Below, piece by piece: positions 44,928-57,245 of a stretch of 64,000 bases of DNA (position 1 is the first letter of the stretch; every line of letters starts with the position of its first letter). The DNA comes from Russula earlei (Eukaryota > Basidiomycota > Agaricomycetes > Russulales > Russulaceae). The notes below the pieces were generated by a model. It ran no database searches and was not told where the DNA came from. It was given only the letters and a program-made list of their open reading frames with translations. The stretch lies in assembly GCA_025769875.1 (NCBI GenBank), contig JAGFNK010000061.1:1-64000 (forward strand), in the 5' to 3' direction. A program made the position numbers and the translations under genes.

Positions 44928-47900
44928 GCTTTGTGTGAATGAGGATGACGATTGATGGGTGGGAGGGTCAGAGAGCCAGTAAGGACTTGTATATATATGT
45001 TTGTAATGCCGTGGGAGGGGTCGCACAGGCCGACTGCCGACTCAAGGTCCGAGGTCCGAGAAGCTAGAAACCGACCAAGAAGTGGGCTTGAGTGGGTCTT
45101 ATCTAGTGATCCCTCTGCAAGGGCAGAAAAAAGGACGACGGGGATGGGAAGGGATCAATCTCGAGTGGCGTGGATGATGTTCCCTATTTCTATGCTGCAG
45201 CCAAATAATAAGGAAAATCGTGCCCAGTAACCAAAAAGGAAATCCCAAGCACGCCCCCATTTACGTGTCTCACGGGCTGACCACCTCGCGCCCCAGCCCT
45301 GCTTCTCTGTATGCGACAAAAATTTACCACACAGAGGACATCCAGGCCTGCACTCCTCAGGCCTGCACTCCTGTTGGGACGTTCGTTCCATTCCATTAGT
45401 AGCCTCCAGAGGCAATGTGCGTATTCCATGTCACCCGCTTGTGTTACGCCCTCATATGTAATTTCCGGGCTCATCTCCCAGGATGAATGTATCACTTAAA
45501 TCACCCACATATTCCACTCTCTCCCGAGTGCCTCCATCTTGGAGGACGAACTGTATAGAAATGACTCAGGGCAGACCTGCGAGCCACCTTCCCAATCAAT
45601 CGGCTTGGTCGAGAGTGATCTATCCCGATGCGGCGCTGCCAGTGTCTAGACCAGCCCTAGCACCAAATCCCTCAACTTTAAACTCCAGCACACTAAAATC
45701 AAGATCAACCTCGGAGCCCCCGAATCGTTGGAGGGTAAACATCACCGGAGGGACTTCCAGAATACCTGCCTGATAATTTTTATTCGGAGGAGGCAATGCG
45801 AGTAGGCGGCTGGGCGGTGATGGGACGGGCGACCTGCCGTGGGTACGTACAGTATGGCTTGTACATGTCAGAGTCGTACATGTGATCGCAGGGACACTTG
45901 CTGTGCGCTACGCAGCTCTAGCACTTGGTTTGCGGCGCAGCGAAGGTCCGCCCGAACGTGGGAATATGGTGTTCCTGGCATGGCAGAGCGCTTGGTGGAC
46001 CTGTGTGTGGTTGCAATCCGATATCATAGGAACGGCGCAGATCAGGGAGTGCCCAGACCACTGGCGCGGCAACGATCGACGCCTTTTCGGGCTTCGGTGG
46101 AAGCAGGTGGAAGAGGCCCACAGGCAATGAGGCTCAGGGTTGCCGTTCCAGGAATTGCAGAATGGCACCGTGAGTACGACCAATGCCTTATAAGCCATAC
46201 AGATGTGCCATGCTGCTAGCGTGTCCCAAAAATAATTACGTTAAGTCCGCATGTAAGGGGTGCGCAAATGCACGCCGTGAGTGCGTGTTGTGGTGCCAGG
46301 TCACAACCCGACGTGATGGGAGCGCTGCAAAACGAACATGATGGGGTAAAACAATCAGGGGAAAGGCGAGGATGAGAGACACAGCCATAACCAGATGTCG
46401 AGGATATGTAGATCCTACCACAACCGGCATATATGCGCATACTCGCTGAATGTGGTCGACGCGTTCCCACATAGACAACGCAAGTGAAATACGGCCAGAG
46501 ATGCGACACATAGGTCGCAGTTGGAGGAATCGAAAACGGTTTAAACTCCAGGGAAGGGAAAACTAGACTCGGAGGTCCCTTCACTACTCTACGGAGCGGC
46601 GGAGAAGCGCGTGAACAGCACGTTATCCAATAACTCTCACGGTCCTACCAAGGCTGTGCATATCCCGGGGCATACAACACCTCGACCTGGTTCGGCATTC
46701 CCTTTCGCCGGAAAAAGCAAGGAACATCATTCACCCACCGGGAAAACTTTTTGGGACAGCCGAATGCTCTGCTAGTCGTCACGGTTATAGGATGCGATGT
46801 TTTTAATGTGCCGGGCTCGGTCGGCCCGTCACAGAGGCAGTGGCAGGCAGGAATCCGAGTTACCCACGTGAAGTGTACCGATACAGACTACAGACTAGCC
46901 ATCATCCCGCCGGATCCAAGGTGCCCGACCGACGTGCTTGAATTCGCCCTGGCTGTAAGGGATGCTCCATGACACTAAACCGTACAGCTTGGGAGGTATT
47001 CTCCAACCAAGGGCGAATAGCATCAGCCGAATGAAATTCGGTACAGCAAACCCTTTGGGACCCCTCGCCTGTCGCAGATGGCGACCCAACGAAGGAAGGC
47101 TGGCAATTCCCGCCGATAATGCGGGGCTCGGAGGGGTCGCAGATGAAGGTGATCTGTCTCACGATCGCGATAGTGTCAGAAGGTAAAGCCCGGAGGCGCA
47201 CGTTCGGCGTCCAATGTCGATTCTAAAGAAGCGGTTAAAAAGCGGTTCATCGAGAACGGAAACGATCATCGCACGCGTTGCTCTTGCTCACGCGAGGCGT
47301 GCTTCCAGTCTCCAATTCTAGAATGCGTCCGGGACAGAACGATCTCACTTGTATGAAACTCTATCTCTTCCGAAATACTTACGACCCTCGACATCTGGCG
47401 TGGCTATGAGGGATTAAGTGGCATGGTTTGTGGGCGAGAGTCAGTTGCTCGTCGATCGAATTATCGGGAGCCGCGGGTAGAACACGGTCTCCCCCAAGCA
47501 ATCACGTTCATATAAATGCTTCGTTCGGTCACCGGGGCAGATAGCAATGGCAACTTACTTGACAAACGATATTACGATGGCCCATATTATGTGTTATTGC
47601 AATGACGACACTAAGCGGTCTATCATCAATGGCGATGGTCGGCGGTGATGTTCTCGATTGTTGATGCCGGTGTGGAAGATGTGGTGTATTGCGTGCTGGG
47701 CAAGGCTTTCCCTCACAGATTTGGCATATCGTCTACGAGGTCTGGAAACTCTCTGGGCACCCCATGACATTCTTACATCGACCAAATATAGTCGAGAGCC
47801 TATATTGGTTATCTGCAGGCACGGAGGCGGAGAGAGAACGATCTTTGCTCTGACTTCCGCAGAAGTAATTGTATGTCGTCGTTGGCCAAAGGAATATCTT

Positions 47901-49627
47901 GAAAGGTAATTATAGATTTACACGGCGCCAAAGGGGAAACCCGTACGTATTGAGGGCTGTGGTGGCCACGCGAGTCGTACATATGGCATCAAACGATAAG
48001 ACTGCAATGTATTGGCACCGGCCTCGGGTTCGACACGTGCCATGAGAGATGTAGAAGGGCACAATCGCACAGGGTTTGGAATAGACTAGTGATAGGCTAC
48101 CTGGGAGTGGGAAAGGAAGGGTGAGTGTGTGAATGAGCATTAGTCAACGAGCCAGCCAGGAGTACTATACGATAGATGGGAATTCCATGCAGACATGACT
48201 GGGTGAAACACACACGAGGTCAGACGTAAACGCTATCGTGATTAAGTTGACGCCAACTATGCGTTGGCTCCGCGACGGCATTATGGAACCATTCACAGTC
48301 CACTTTTAGCCGTTTGATGATGCTTACTCTTTTGTTAAAGTCCGTGGACAGGGAATTCTATATTGGAAGCACAAACTGGCTTTCGGAACCAGTATCCAAA
48401 GAAAGAGTGGAGTATTCGGAATGATGCGCACCGGACCCGTTTTCTTTTAGATAACACCATAGCCACGTCCTTGGAACGAGGGCACCATGAAGGAGACAAA
48501 AGTCAAGAGGTGCCTACTAGGCTAAACGAATCTCATAGACGACGTGTACCTTGGGCCCCAAGTCTTGACGCTTTATGTGCTTGGTGTTGTCAAAACGGTA
48601 TGGACCTAGGCGCAGGACGAGATACCTAGGAAAGCCATTCTTAACTTGGTACTGATTGCTGGAGGCGGTTCTAGCAAATCCAGCCTCCATATTGATAGTT
48701 TGGAGAAGGGTGCCATGAAATCTTTTGAGCGATCAACATAACTTGCGTGATTCTGGTAATGTGAGTGCCTTGTGGCCCTGCGGCTGAAAACGAGCGGCTG
48801 AAAACGAACACAAGGAAAGATAAGGCAGCTGATCACGTGTTTTGAAGGTAAATAAAATTATTCGCCCTGCAGAAAATCTCTTACTAGGCGACGGCCAGTG
48901 AATTCTAACATTTCCTAGCTCAATTACCTTCACTCATGCCATACTCGTCACTTGCAGATGAACCCTGATGGCTTTGCAGCCCGTGTTTCGTATTTAGGGT
49001 CATGCACAGCCAAAGTTCCTGGCGTTATTCAATGTGCACCGCATTCGGAAGGTTCTGAGATTTGATCCAGTCGGGCCAGCAATACGGAAGAGTCGGCGAC
49101 GGGGCCAGGTGGATGAGTGCCAATGCCGCCCTAGGACCGGTTTCTAGGTGTTGTCGGAAAATGCGAGGACTGTGACCTGCGACATCTGCGTCCAATTCAA
49201 TTGGACCCAAACACATCTAGGCAAGGGGCGTCGATTTCAAGTGAATAACCTAAGAGAGAGGGATCGTTTCCCATATCGCCACCATACGCCACCATAAGCC
49301 ACTATCCCCCTGTGTACGACATATACGCAGAAGTTGCGACATGATCGAATAGATTCGCTCACTGGCATTCGGTTCCCGCCTGATTATCCCTCTTTTGTTA
49401 TCGGTTCCATGTTCTAACCCTTCATGGCGCTCTCTCCAAACAGGTGAGATTGCCTAATCCTCCGTCATGCAATTGATGGCATTCGACCCGTGGTTGCCGT
49501 AGGGGCAAACCATCCTTGGTATAGCGTATCTCGGAATGTTACGATGCACACAGAACCGCCTCCGAGTCTCGTACTCCTTAGGCTTTAAAACCCCACACGC
49601 TACCTCTACCCCCCAAACGTCTCTGTC
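44928..49627. other. 4.7-kb region without a recognised gene
   Basis: Many short frames on both strands, none with a recognisable domain or a consistent splice chain. The 45.0-45.5 kb part probably holds the promoter of the gene at 44.1-44.9 kb. No repeat of another part of the window was seen here. TATA-like tataaatgct is near 47511. Confidence 0.4.
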
Positions 49628-50425
49628 ATGTCCTCCCAAGCGAATTCACCTGCCGCTCTACCATTGCTTCCTAAGATAAAGTCGAAGCCCATTCTGGATC
49701 AAGTTTTTACTCATCGTAGCCTCCTCAGGCGCCCTAAGCGTGCCTTCGAGGACCCACCCAATAGCCCAAACCGTGATAACGAACAGTGAGCCCACTTTCT
49801 TTTAACTGTGAGCCGTGAGAATTGACAATTCATTCGGAAGGCTGGTCAATCTAGGGGATCAAGTATTCGGTCTCGTGTTGACAGACCTAATTCGTGATTC
49901 ATTCCCGCACTTATCTGTCGGTCCCTCCTCTGTCTGTACGACCTGTCATTTCTTTCATTCAGCTCTGATCATGGGACCCTACAGAAAGTGAGAGACCGCC
50001 TCAAGTATCATGGCACACTGGCAAAGGCGTACATTTTTCGTCAGACGACCTGTGTTCGGTTACTGATCCTTGCATCCAGCGCCGTCCTGTACGGCCTACA
50101 TGAGCGACTTCTGGTTCAAGCTGCTCAAGCCGACGAAGTCAAGAAGTCGGTACACGCACAAGGTATGTACATCTCCCCGTGGTCACCGCAGCGGGTTCCT
50201 GGCTGATCGTTCTGCCTAAAGCTGAGGTTTTCAAGGTATGGTCATCCCTCTTCAACACGATGGAGGAAATTTCTCCTGAAAACCTTTTCGCAGGCCTATG
50301 TGGGCGGAGTGTACAAAGAACAAGGTCTGGATGTCGCCAGAGATTGGCTTCGTTCACTCTTCCAGGCGGATGTTAGAGAAGCGTATGAAAGTGAACGCAG
50401 GGAGCATCTTCTGCCCCCTGTGTAA
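49628..50425 (+). CDS. RNase III-fold protein A, catalytic residues changed
   Basis: Six exons: 49628-49785, 49841-49931, 49985-50028, 50080-50162, 50222-50235 (14 nt), 50294-50425; 173 aa, clean frame. RNase III domain: LDQVFTHRS, DNEQLVNLGDQVFGLVLTDL, FPHLSVGPSS, KVRDRLKYHGTLAKAAVLYG, AEVFKAYVGGVYKEQGLDVA, RDWLRSLFQADVREAYESER. In RNase III the signature ExLExLGD and the later DxxE bind magnesium. Here the second Glu of the signature is Val, the later Asp is Glu and the later Glu is Lys, so cutting activity is doubtful. There is no double-stranded RNA-binding domain. A homologous gene lies 2.6 kb downstream with identical lengths for exons 2-5 (91, 44, 83, 14 nt), proving tandem duplication. 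Confidence 0.85.
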
Positions 50426-53062
50426 CACCTCCGATTCCCCCCAAGAAAGATTTTCATAGACTTGCGCAACTTCAAAGCGTCGCAGCATTATGTCTCTCGT
50501 ACTTGACACCTTTGTAAAATCGCCTTCTTACATTCCAGACGTTCAGCTTGCAAGTTCCACGTTTGTTACGCGGCAGAATGATGTCGGAATAGAATCACTC
50601 TTCCATAGCTTGGAAGTCAACCATTGCGTTCGTCGGTATAACGTGTGGCACAGTCCCACGTTTCTGGTACACGGGCCACATCTTGTTTGAGAAGTTCTAA
50701 TGGGCCTGTTCGGAGACGGAGCGTGAAGGGGCAATGCTAATCTCCGCGGACCGACTCAAGTATAGATAAGGACCTGTGAAGATACAGCGGGAAACCGGCC
50801 GCAACCCATGATGGCTCGGTCACTTTAGCACGTTCGCCATATGGCAGTGGCAAGGGACGCCATCCGTGTGATCATACATCGCCCACCGTCGCCGGTGACT
50901 CAGTGGCGAGGTTACATAATTTCTGTGCGCTAAGCACATTGGAGAGATTCCGGTTAATTCATATTCAGAATCAAACCAAGATTCATGCATTCACGGAGGT
51001 CAGTGGAGAACGCAGGCACAACCAGTTGACCCTAGGATGCGCTCCTTGGTAAACCCTCTTCGATTGGCCATCTGCATCACGGTAGGAGATCCAATCTAAT
51101 AAGCGCTGGTAGGTCCACTTGAGGAACACACAATAAGGAACAAGCAAGGGCCATGCGCCGCCAATAATGCCAAAGAGACGCGTATTGAAGAGTGCACTTG
51201 GGCATTGACCGATAGAGTCTAGTTCAAAGAGGTTGTCACATGGGTGCCCCAACAAAGCGCAAGGAGGAAGCAAAGCCCGGCCGCTGTCTCAATGGACAAG
51301 TGCTTATCCCGTTCAACCTTTGGCCATCACCAGAAAGGCAAGGCGAAACATCCAGCACGAACGGGTTAGAACCAAGTGAGTGGTCACAGCGTTATCGCGC
51401 TATGGAGGGATGTCCGAAGCGGAAGGCACCGCAGCTCGGAAGAAGTCTCACCACAGGGGAATCCCCGTGGCACTCGGCAAAATCATCGATCATCATGCAT
51501 CTAGACGTGACACCTGAATTTCTGCAAAGAAATGTCAAGAGATTTCAGCATCCACTGGCAGGCTGTTGGACTCGAGGAGACGCCCTGATGGGTCCGAGAT
51601 TACGCCGAGGGTCCTATGATCAACCGTATATTGACAACGAGTCGTCACCTCGATGCGGGCGCCGCAGTGACAGCGTTCTAGCTGGTCGAGTCGGACCAGG
51701 GACTACTGTACTAGTCAAACAAACGGACGCGAGGCGCCGCGTGAGTTCGGTTCATTGATCGCGTGACGTAAGGCGCTTGAATTGACGCTCTTGTTCGGTT
51801 TGTTTTCGCCACGCTCGGTTATGCATGCACGACGCCATCCTTCCTCCGCAGTCCATGTGAGCAGCGCGTCCCTACTGTGCCTATTTAGGCTGGATGTGGT
51901 TCGATCCGATGTCATGTCAATGTCAATGAGCACTGGCCCCCGTCCGGACATGATACAAACGCTTCGTTCGCTCAGGGTCAATGCCTTTGCGCGCAATGAT
52001 GGAGCTAGTACAGCTATATGGATGAAGGGCTATTGAACGAAGGGCAAGAAACAACCTTAAAATCTGTACCGTACCATCACCGTCGTTGTAGGACGACGGG
52101 AGTTTCGGACCGGGAAAGACGACGGTCGGGTGCGTTTTTCAACGATTTAACCTCGAAAAACAATAGTAACTCCCAGCAAAATCGATATTTCTCCCGTCTC
52201 GGTGTGTCGATCTCAGTGTACCGTTATACTAAATAAACTCTTTGTAGAGCTAGCTATTTGGACCCATTTTAAGTCACCATCCGAATGGCCCGAGGAACCG
52301 TCGTGATTATGGCAGGCAGGTGCCACCGTACGCACAGGCCTTACCAAGTCATTCCATCAGTATTGATCAGAACTCATTCAGGCATCATGATCAGATCATG
52401 GGGTGCTCCTTAGCCTGGTCGGTGCCAAGTCCCTGCACGCTTTATCGTGCCACCCTAAGCTCGTTTCGGAAAATCCGTCTAATAAGTGAACCGCCGTGCA
52501 GGGGAGGCCTGGACGTGTCAATCGTGCCAATAGCACGGCACCACACCGAATTGCGTTCATCCCCCGAGACAGCGGCGGGGTAATATGCCACAGAAAGGGA
52601 GGAACTTGAACATATGACCGCATCTAGAAACCCAAAAACTATCAAATGGCCCGGGAATGGAAGACAACGCTCATATCGCAGGGACCGATTGTCCCCACGC
52701 CCATCCGTTCATCCTACGTATTCGGTAAGCATGGCCTAGTCGGCTGCGGATGGGTGACATTACCCTGCGATGGAATACGAACCAGGTCATCACCGCCCGA
52801 ATACTCGGTCCATAAGGTCTCTTCGAAAATCCCATTCGATGGTTCCTGTTCCACGCCGTCACAGGGGCGTGCAGCCGTGCATTTATGCAGCCTTGCGCTG
52901 TTGAGAGTGACGGGATGACCTGTTGTGTGGAGCTGTAAGCCGATCTACCCTTGTTTGGCATATTCCAGAAAGCCGGAGCGCATGAGGCGGCGGCGCGGCG
53001 CTATATCGCGCAAGTCTTTATAGCGTGCTGGCCTGCCCGCACTCAACACCGTTCTCTTCACC
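50426..53062. other. 2.6-kb spacer between RNase III-like copies
   Basis: Short frames on both strands without recognised domains. No remnant of a third RNase III-like copy was noticed by eye. Confidence 0.4.
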
Positions 53063-54325
53063 ATGTCCTCCGTAGGCCTCCCTCCTCACCATTCATTTTC
53101 CCCTTTCCCGAGCGTTGCCGTTTCTCCATTGCCGCCCCTTCCGAAGATCCGGTCTGAACAACTTCGAAGGCGTGTTTTCACCCATCGCAGTCAGCCCATG
53201 AGTCATAGGTACAACTTCCAGGCTCCTGAGAGTGATCCGTGCGACGATAATGAAGAGTGAGCCCGTCGCTATCCTTTTATGCTTATCTAGCTGAGGTTCC
53301 CGTAAGATTGGCACATATCGGGGATCAAGTGGTTGGCTTGGCTATTACTGACCTCATACAGAGTCTCTATCCGCACTTGCGAGTTGGCCCTGCCTCGGTT
53401 TGTCGATGCGTTTTCGTTCTCCTCGAGTTGGTCTCCCATCGTAAATATGCAGAAAGTGAGGGATCAAGTTAAGCGCAAAAGCGTGCTCGCAGAGATGTGA
53501 CTGTCTCATTACCTCATTGGCCATACCTGACAATGTACTCTAAGCTGCGTGCTGTATGGGATGCACGATAGGCTCCATCTCCCAGCTACTCAAGCTAGCA
53601 ACCTCAAGGCCTCGCTAAATGTGCAAGGTGAGCCACCGTCCATGCATCCATGGTTGCAGTTTTGACCCCTGGAGCTTTCCCAGTGGATGTCTTCAAGGTA
53701 CCAGTATTCTTCTACCTTGGGGACCTTCCTCTCAAAGCGGGCACAGGCCTACGTAGGCGGCGTGTACAGAGATCAGGGTTTGGAGGTCGTCTCAAATTGG
53801 CTCATCTCGCTCCTCGAATCCCATGTGGAAGCTGCGTACCAGAATGTGCGCAATGACTACCATCCATCGCTCGAGACCGCGGCCGTCCCGCAGCCGCCCG
53901 GACGACCTACAGCCCGTGATCTCTCGCTGTCCTCATCCACGTCGCCGGAGTGCGCGGGGCTTGCCTTTCCGAGCCATGTTGTGGAAGATCCCCATGACCC
54001 CCGCCGATGCATCCCAGTGCACGCCAATGTGCCGCAACAAGGAAGATCGTGGCCGCAGGATGGGGACGTTGACCCTCGTCTCGCGGTCGAGTGGGCCGAT
54101 CAGTCTGCTCGCAGGCGCCGACGACGGCGAAATAGCGGAAGGTGGGACGCAGGTGAGCGACACACGTTCGCCGAGGCACTATTGAACATGGTTTTCGACA
54201 CCGCTTGGGACCTGATTCTTGATGCGCCTTTGGCGACCTTCTTGCAACGTCGCTCGTTGAAAGGTTCAGACACGACCGAAAGCGCGAGGAAGAGATTCAA
54301 GGCATGGGACGCTGACGGGGAATGA
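53063..54325 (+). CDS. RNase III-fold protein B, catalytic residues changed, with long tail
   Basis: Exons 53063-53256, 53307-53397, 53453-53496, 53545-53627, 53684-53697 (14 nt) and 53747-54325 give 334 aa in frame. Domain: LRRRVFTHRSQP, DNEELAHIGDQVVGLAITDL, YPHLRVGPAS, KVRDQVKRKSVLAE, LYGMHDRLHLPATQ, VDVFKAYVGGVYRDQGLEVV, SNWLISLLESHVEAAYQNVR. Compared with active RNase III, the second signature Glu is Ala and the last catalytic Glu is Lys; the Asp of DxxE is kept. A ~150-residue C-terminal tail, absent from copy A, is Pro/Ser-rich then Arg-rich (SARRRRRRRNSGRWD) and ends KRFKAWDADGE. The Arg run could bind RNA or be a nuclear signal; this is inference. Confidence 0.85.
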
Positions 54326-55162
54326 TTGCATTCTGACGTCGTCATCCTGTCTGTTCCTTCCGCCTGGGCATCCCGCTATTGAGCGCGGGGAGCACAGGGG
54401 GAGCACTCAGCGAGGAGACACGCGAAAGGAGGGAGGCTCGGCTCTGTGCGATAAAAAGGGAGACGTGTATGATTTGACGACTATTTATGCGAAATGACAG
54501 TGTATGACGTCCACTTGGCGCCTGCCGCCCCTCCTTATCTCCACAGCATTTCCATAGAATATACCTCTGGCGCGCGTGGGGGGTTCGGTTTCCGACCCAA
54601 GGATTACAGCACTACAGTACAGAACCCTCATAAGCGAGACAGGATTAGAGAGCGGAGTGTGGAATGAGGTATGGCAGCTGTTGTACAATTGCGAACTGAA
54701 GAGACGCCCGTTGTGTAGGGGGCCTCGGGCTTCGACGCCACGGAAATCAATTTGCGAATTAATTAAAGCGCTTTCTCCGGTGTCCCCCTGGGCACGCCGC
54801 TCAAATGTGTCCTCGCCGGTCGGGGTTCGTCCTGCCTCCTAGCAGTTATCGTATCGAACTACTCACATGATCAATTCAGGGATGGTTCAGGCCTGCTCTG
54901 CTGGAAGCGCATCCAAAGCACCGCATGATCTCGGCAGCACGCTTTGGCAACACGGCCTATGGCCGTGAGTTATAGCATCCGCGATATAACGAGAGCGTGA
55001 TCTACAGTATCTCGTAATTGCCCTCGGATCCTTTTCCCTGCCAGTGGGTCTTCGTGTCCAAAGGAACTATTGGGCACCCCCCCCTTTTTTTCCCGGTCCA
55101 TTAGAGTGTATTTTGCAATTGGCACTTGGAACGCATTCGGTATATCTCCTGCATTTGGCTTC
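54326..55162. other. Intergenic
   Basis: No gene recognised. Contains a T/C run at 55077-55091. Confidence 0.4.
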
Positions 55163-55375
55163 CCTTCACAATTTAGACTGACCCTTTGACTATAACGTCA
55201 GCGTCGCATCCGTGCGCGGCTCTGGAAAGGGGCCCTGCAGTTCGGTCGCTGCTCCCTTGGATGGCGCGGGGCGAGGAAACGATGGCTGCATTCCAATTCA
55301 GTTCTCAAAATCGACCAATGAGGTTGCAGCATTTAGCCGACTGAATTGGCACATTATAAAATGCCCGCAGTGAAA
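55163..55375 (+). repeat. Flanking direct repeat, copy 1
   Basis: About 97% identical by eye to 60334-60542, with only a few substitutions and small indels (ggaaaggggccct versus ggaaagggccct; tggcacattataaaatg versus tggtttttaaaatg). A further match, cgactccatcggttcg, lies at 55529 here but directly after the repeat in copy 2, so copy 1 holds about 150 bp more. Confidence 0.9.
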
Positions 55376-55818
55376 TTCGCTGTGAAGGGGTTTCCCGCGA
55401 TGACATTCTGGACGTGCTGGCCCAGGTCGCCATTGACCTCGAGGCAGTTGCAAAAATGACAGAGGAACTCCCTTCGTTCGACCAACCTCCAGAATCCGCT
55501 CCTGGGACCGGCGCACGGGCGATTCTTCCACGACTCCATCGGTTCGTCCCCGGCTGTGGTCAATTTTATTGCTGATCGCGGCCTCAGTGGTGATGCTATC
55601 TGCTAACCTCACCAAAGAAGGAAAATTCTAGTCTCAAAGGACTAGGTATAGGTCTTGCAATAAACTGGAACTGTCATGCGTGACATTGACTGGGTGCGAG
55701 TAAGACTGACAACTCCACACTATTACATCGTCCGTCCTATGTGTATTATCATAGATACATCTGTTGCGATAAGATCGCTCAGTTCGTGGAAGAAGAACTA
55801 TATTTGTTATATCTAACC

Positions 55819-56067
55819 TGTTGTGATAAGATCGCTTTAGGCGTGATGTTAGTATAAGTAATAATGAGACGGTAAGCGTAACTAATCTCGGTTCGTGGAA
55901 GAAGAACTGAGGTACGAGTCGATAGTACGTTATATAGGTATTAGAAGAAAGGTAAGTGGCATGAAAGGAAAGCCACGTTATCTAAACGTGCGTGTGTGAG
56001 CCTCGGAACCCGGAGCTCGGACTTCCGAGCGGTGTTGTCGTCGCGCTGTGGCTGCAACTCCAATGAC
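55819..56067 (-). repeat. LTR fragment, reverse orientation
   Basis: Reverse complement runs tcattggagttgcagccaca, gctcggaagtccgagctccg, then ...gatcttatcacaaca followed by ggttagatata. It matches the LTR at 25056-25292 in its first ~110 bp and in the ggttagat that follows. A second partial tail unit (ttcttccacgaactgagcga) lies outside at 55765-55800. Confidence 0.65.
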
Positions 56068-56135
56068 ATCCATCAACATCACACAGACTATCCGAATACT
56101 TGGGCCAACTCACCCGAATGTTCGGTTATAATTTC

Positions 56136-57245
56136 CTATGATCCACTGCTCCATGCGTTAACAGGAGCTCCATTATCGAGGGTGTACTGGAGCAGCAGCT
56201 TTAAGACGTCAAGGTATCCCCATCTCGATGCTGCATGCAATGCAGTCCGGTTATGTTTGTCTTTGGCATTCGGATCTGCGGCATGCTCGAGAAGCACACG
56301 AGCAATATCCACATGTCCGTTTTTCGATGCAAAATGCAATGCTGTCCGGTTATGTTTGTCTTTAGCATTTGGATCTGCGGCATGCTCGAGAAGCACACGA
56401 GCAATATCCACATGTCCGTTTTTCGATGCAAAATGCAATGCCGTCCGGTTGTTTTTGTTTTTGGCATTCGGATCTGCGGCATGCTTGAGAAGCACATGCA
56501 CAATATCCACATGTCCCTTGGCCGATGCGAAATGCAATGCCGTCCAGTCATCTTTGTGTTTGGCATTCGGATCTGCGGTGTGCTCGAGAAGCACACGAGC
56601 AATATCCACATGTCCGTTTTTCGATGCTGCATGTAATGCCGTCACGTGATCTTTGTCTTTGGCATTCGGATCTGCGGCATGCTCGAGAAGCACGCGGGCA
56701 ATATCCACATGTCCGGCTTGCGATGCGAAATGCAATGCCGTCCAGTTATCTTTAGTTTGGCATTCGGATCTGCAGCATACTCAAGAAGCACACACGCAAT
56801 ATCCACATGTCCGTTGGCCGATGCAAAATGCAATGCTGTACAGTTGTTTTTGCCTTTGGCATTCAGATCTGTGGCATGCCCAAGAAGCACACGCGCAAGA
56901 TCCACATGTCCGTTGGCCGATGCCAAATGCAACACTGTCCAGTTATCTTTGTCTTTGGCATTCGGATCTGCAGCATGCTCAAGAAGCACACGAGCGATAT
57001 CCACATGTCCCTTGACCGATGCGAAATGCAATGCCGTCCAATTATCTCCGTCTTTGGCATTCGGATCTGCGGCATGCTCGAGAAGGACCAAGGCGACTTC
57101 GAGATGCCCATTATGGCATGCAATGCGCAGTGGAGTATTTCCAACCGAGTCGCACATGTTTACGTCCTCGAGACTGTCGACAATCAAGAACTTGACCATA
57201 TCGAGTAGCCCACAACACGCCGCATAATGTAACGCTGCTTTGGCC
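56136..57245 (-). repeat. Ankyrin repeat array, 99-bp units
   Basis: Eleven repeats of 33 residues, most of the form TALHFASxxGHVDIARVLLE plus HAADPNAKxKxxx. Repeats 9 and 10 are identical in protein. Differences cluster at helix-1 positions (FASVK, HAASKN, FASQA, FASAK) and at the hairpin tip (DKDNW, GKNNC, DKDHV, HKDDW, NKNNR, DKHNR). Confidence 0.9.

Noticed and set aside
44928..49627. A hidden third RNase III-like gene or degraded copy
   Set aside because: I looked for FTHRS, LGDQV and AYVGG motifs and found none in this stretch.
56235..57227. Several plus-strand repeat ORFs (repeated FGIRICGMLEKHT)
   Set aside because: Antisense images of the ankyrin repeats; periodicity is inherited from the coding strand.
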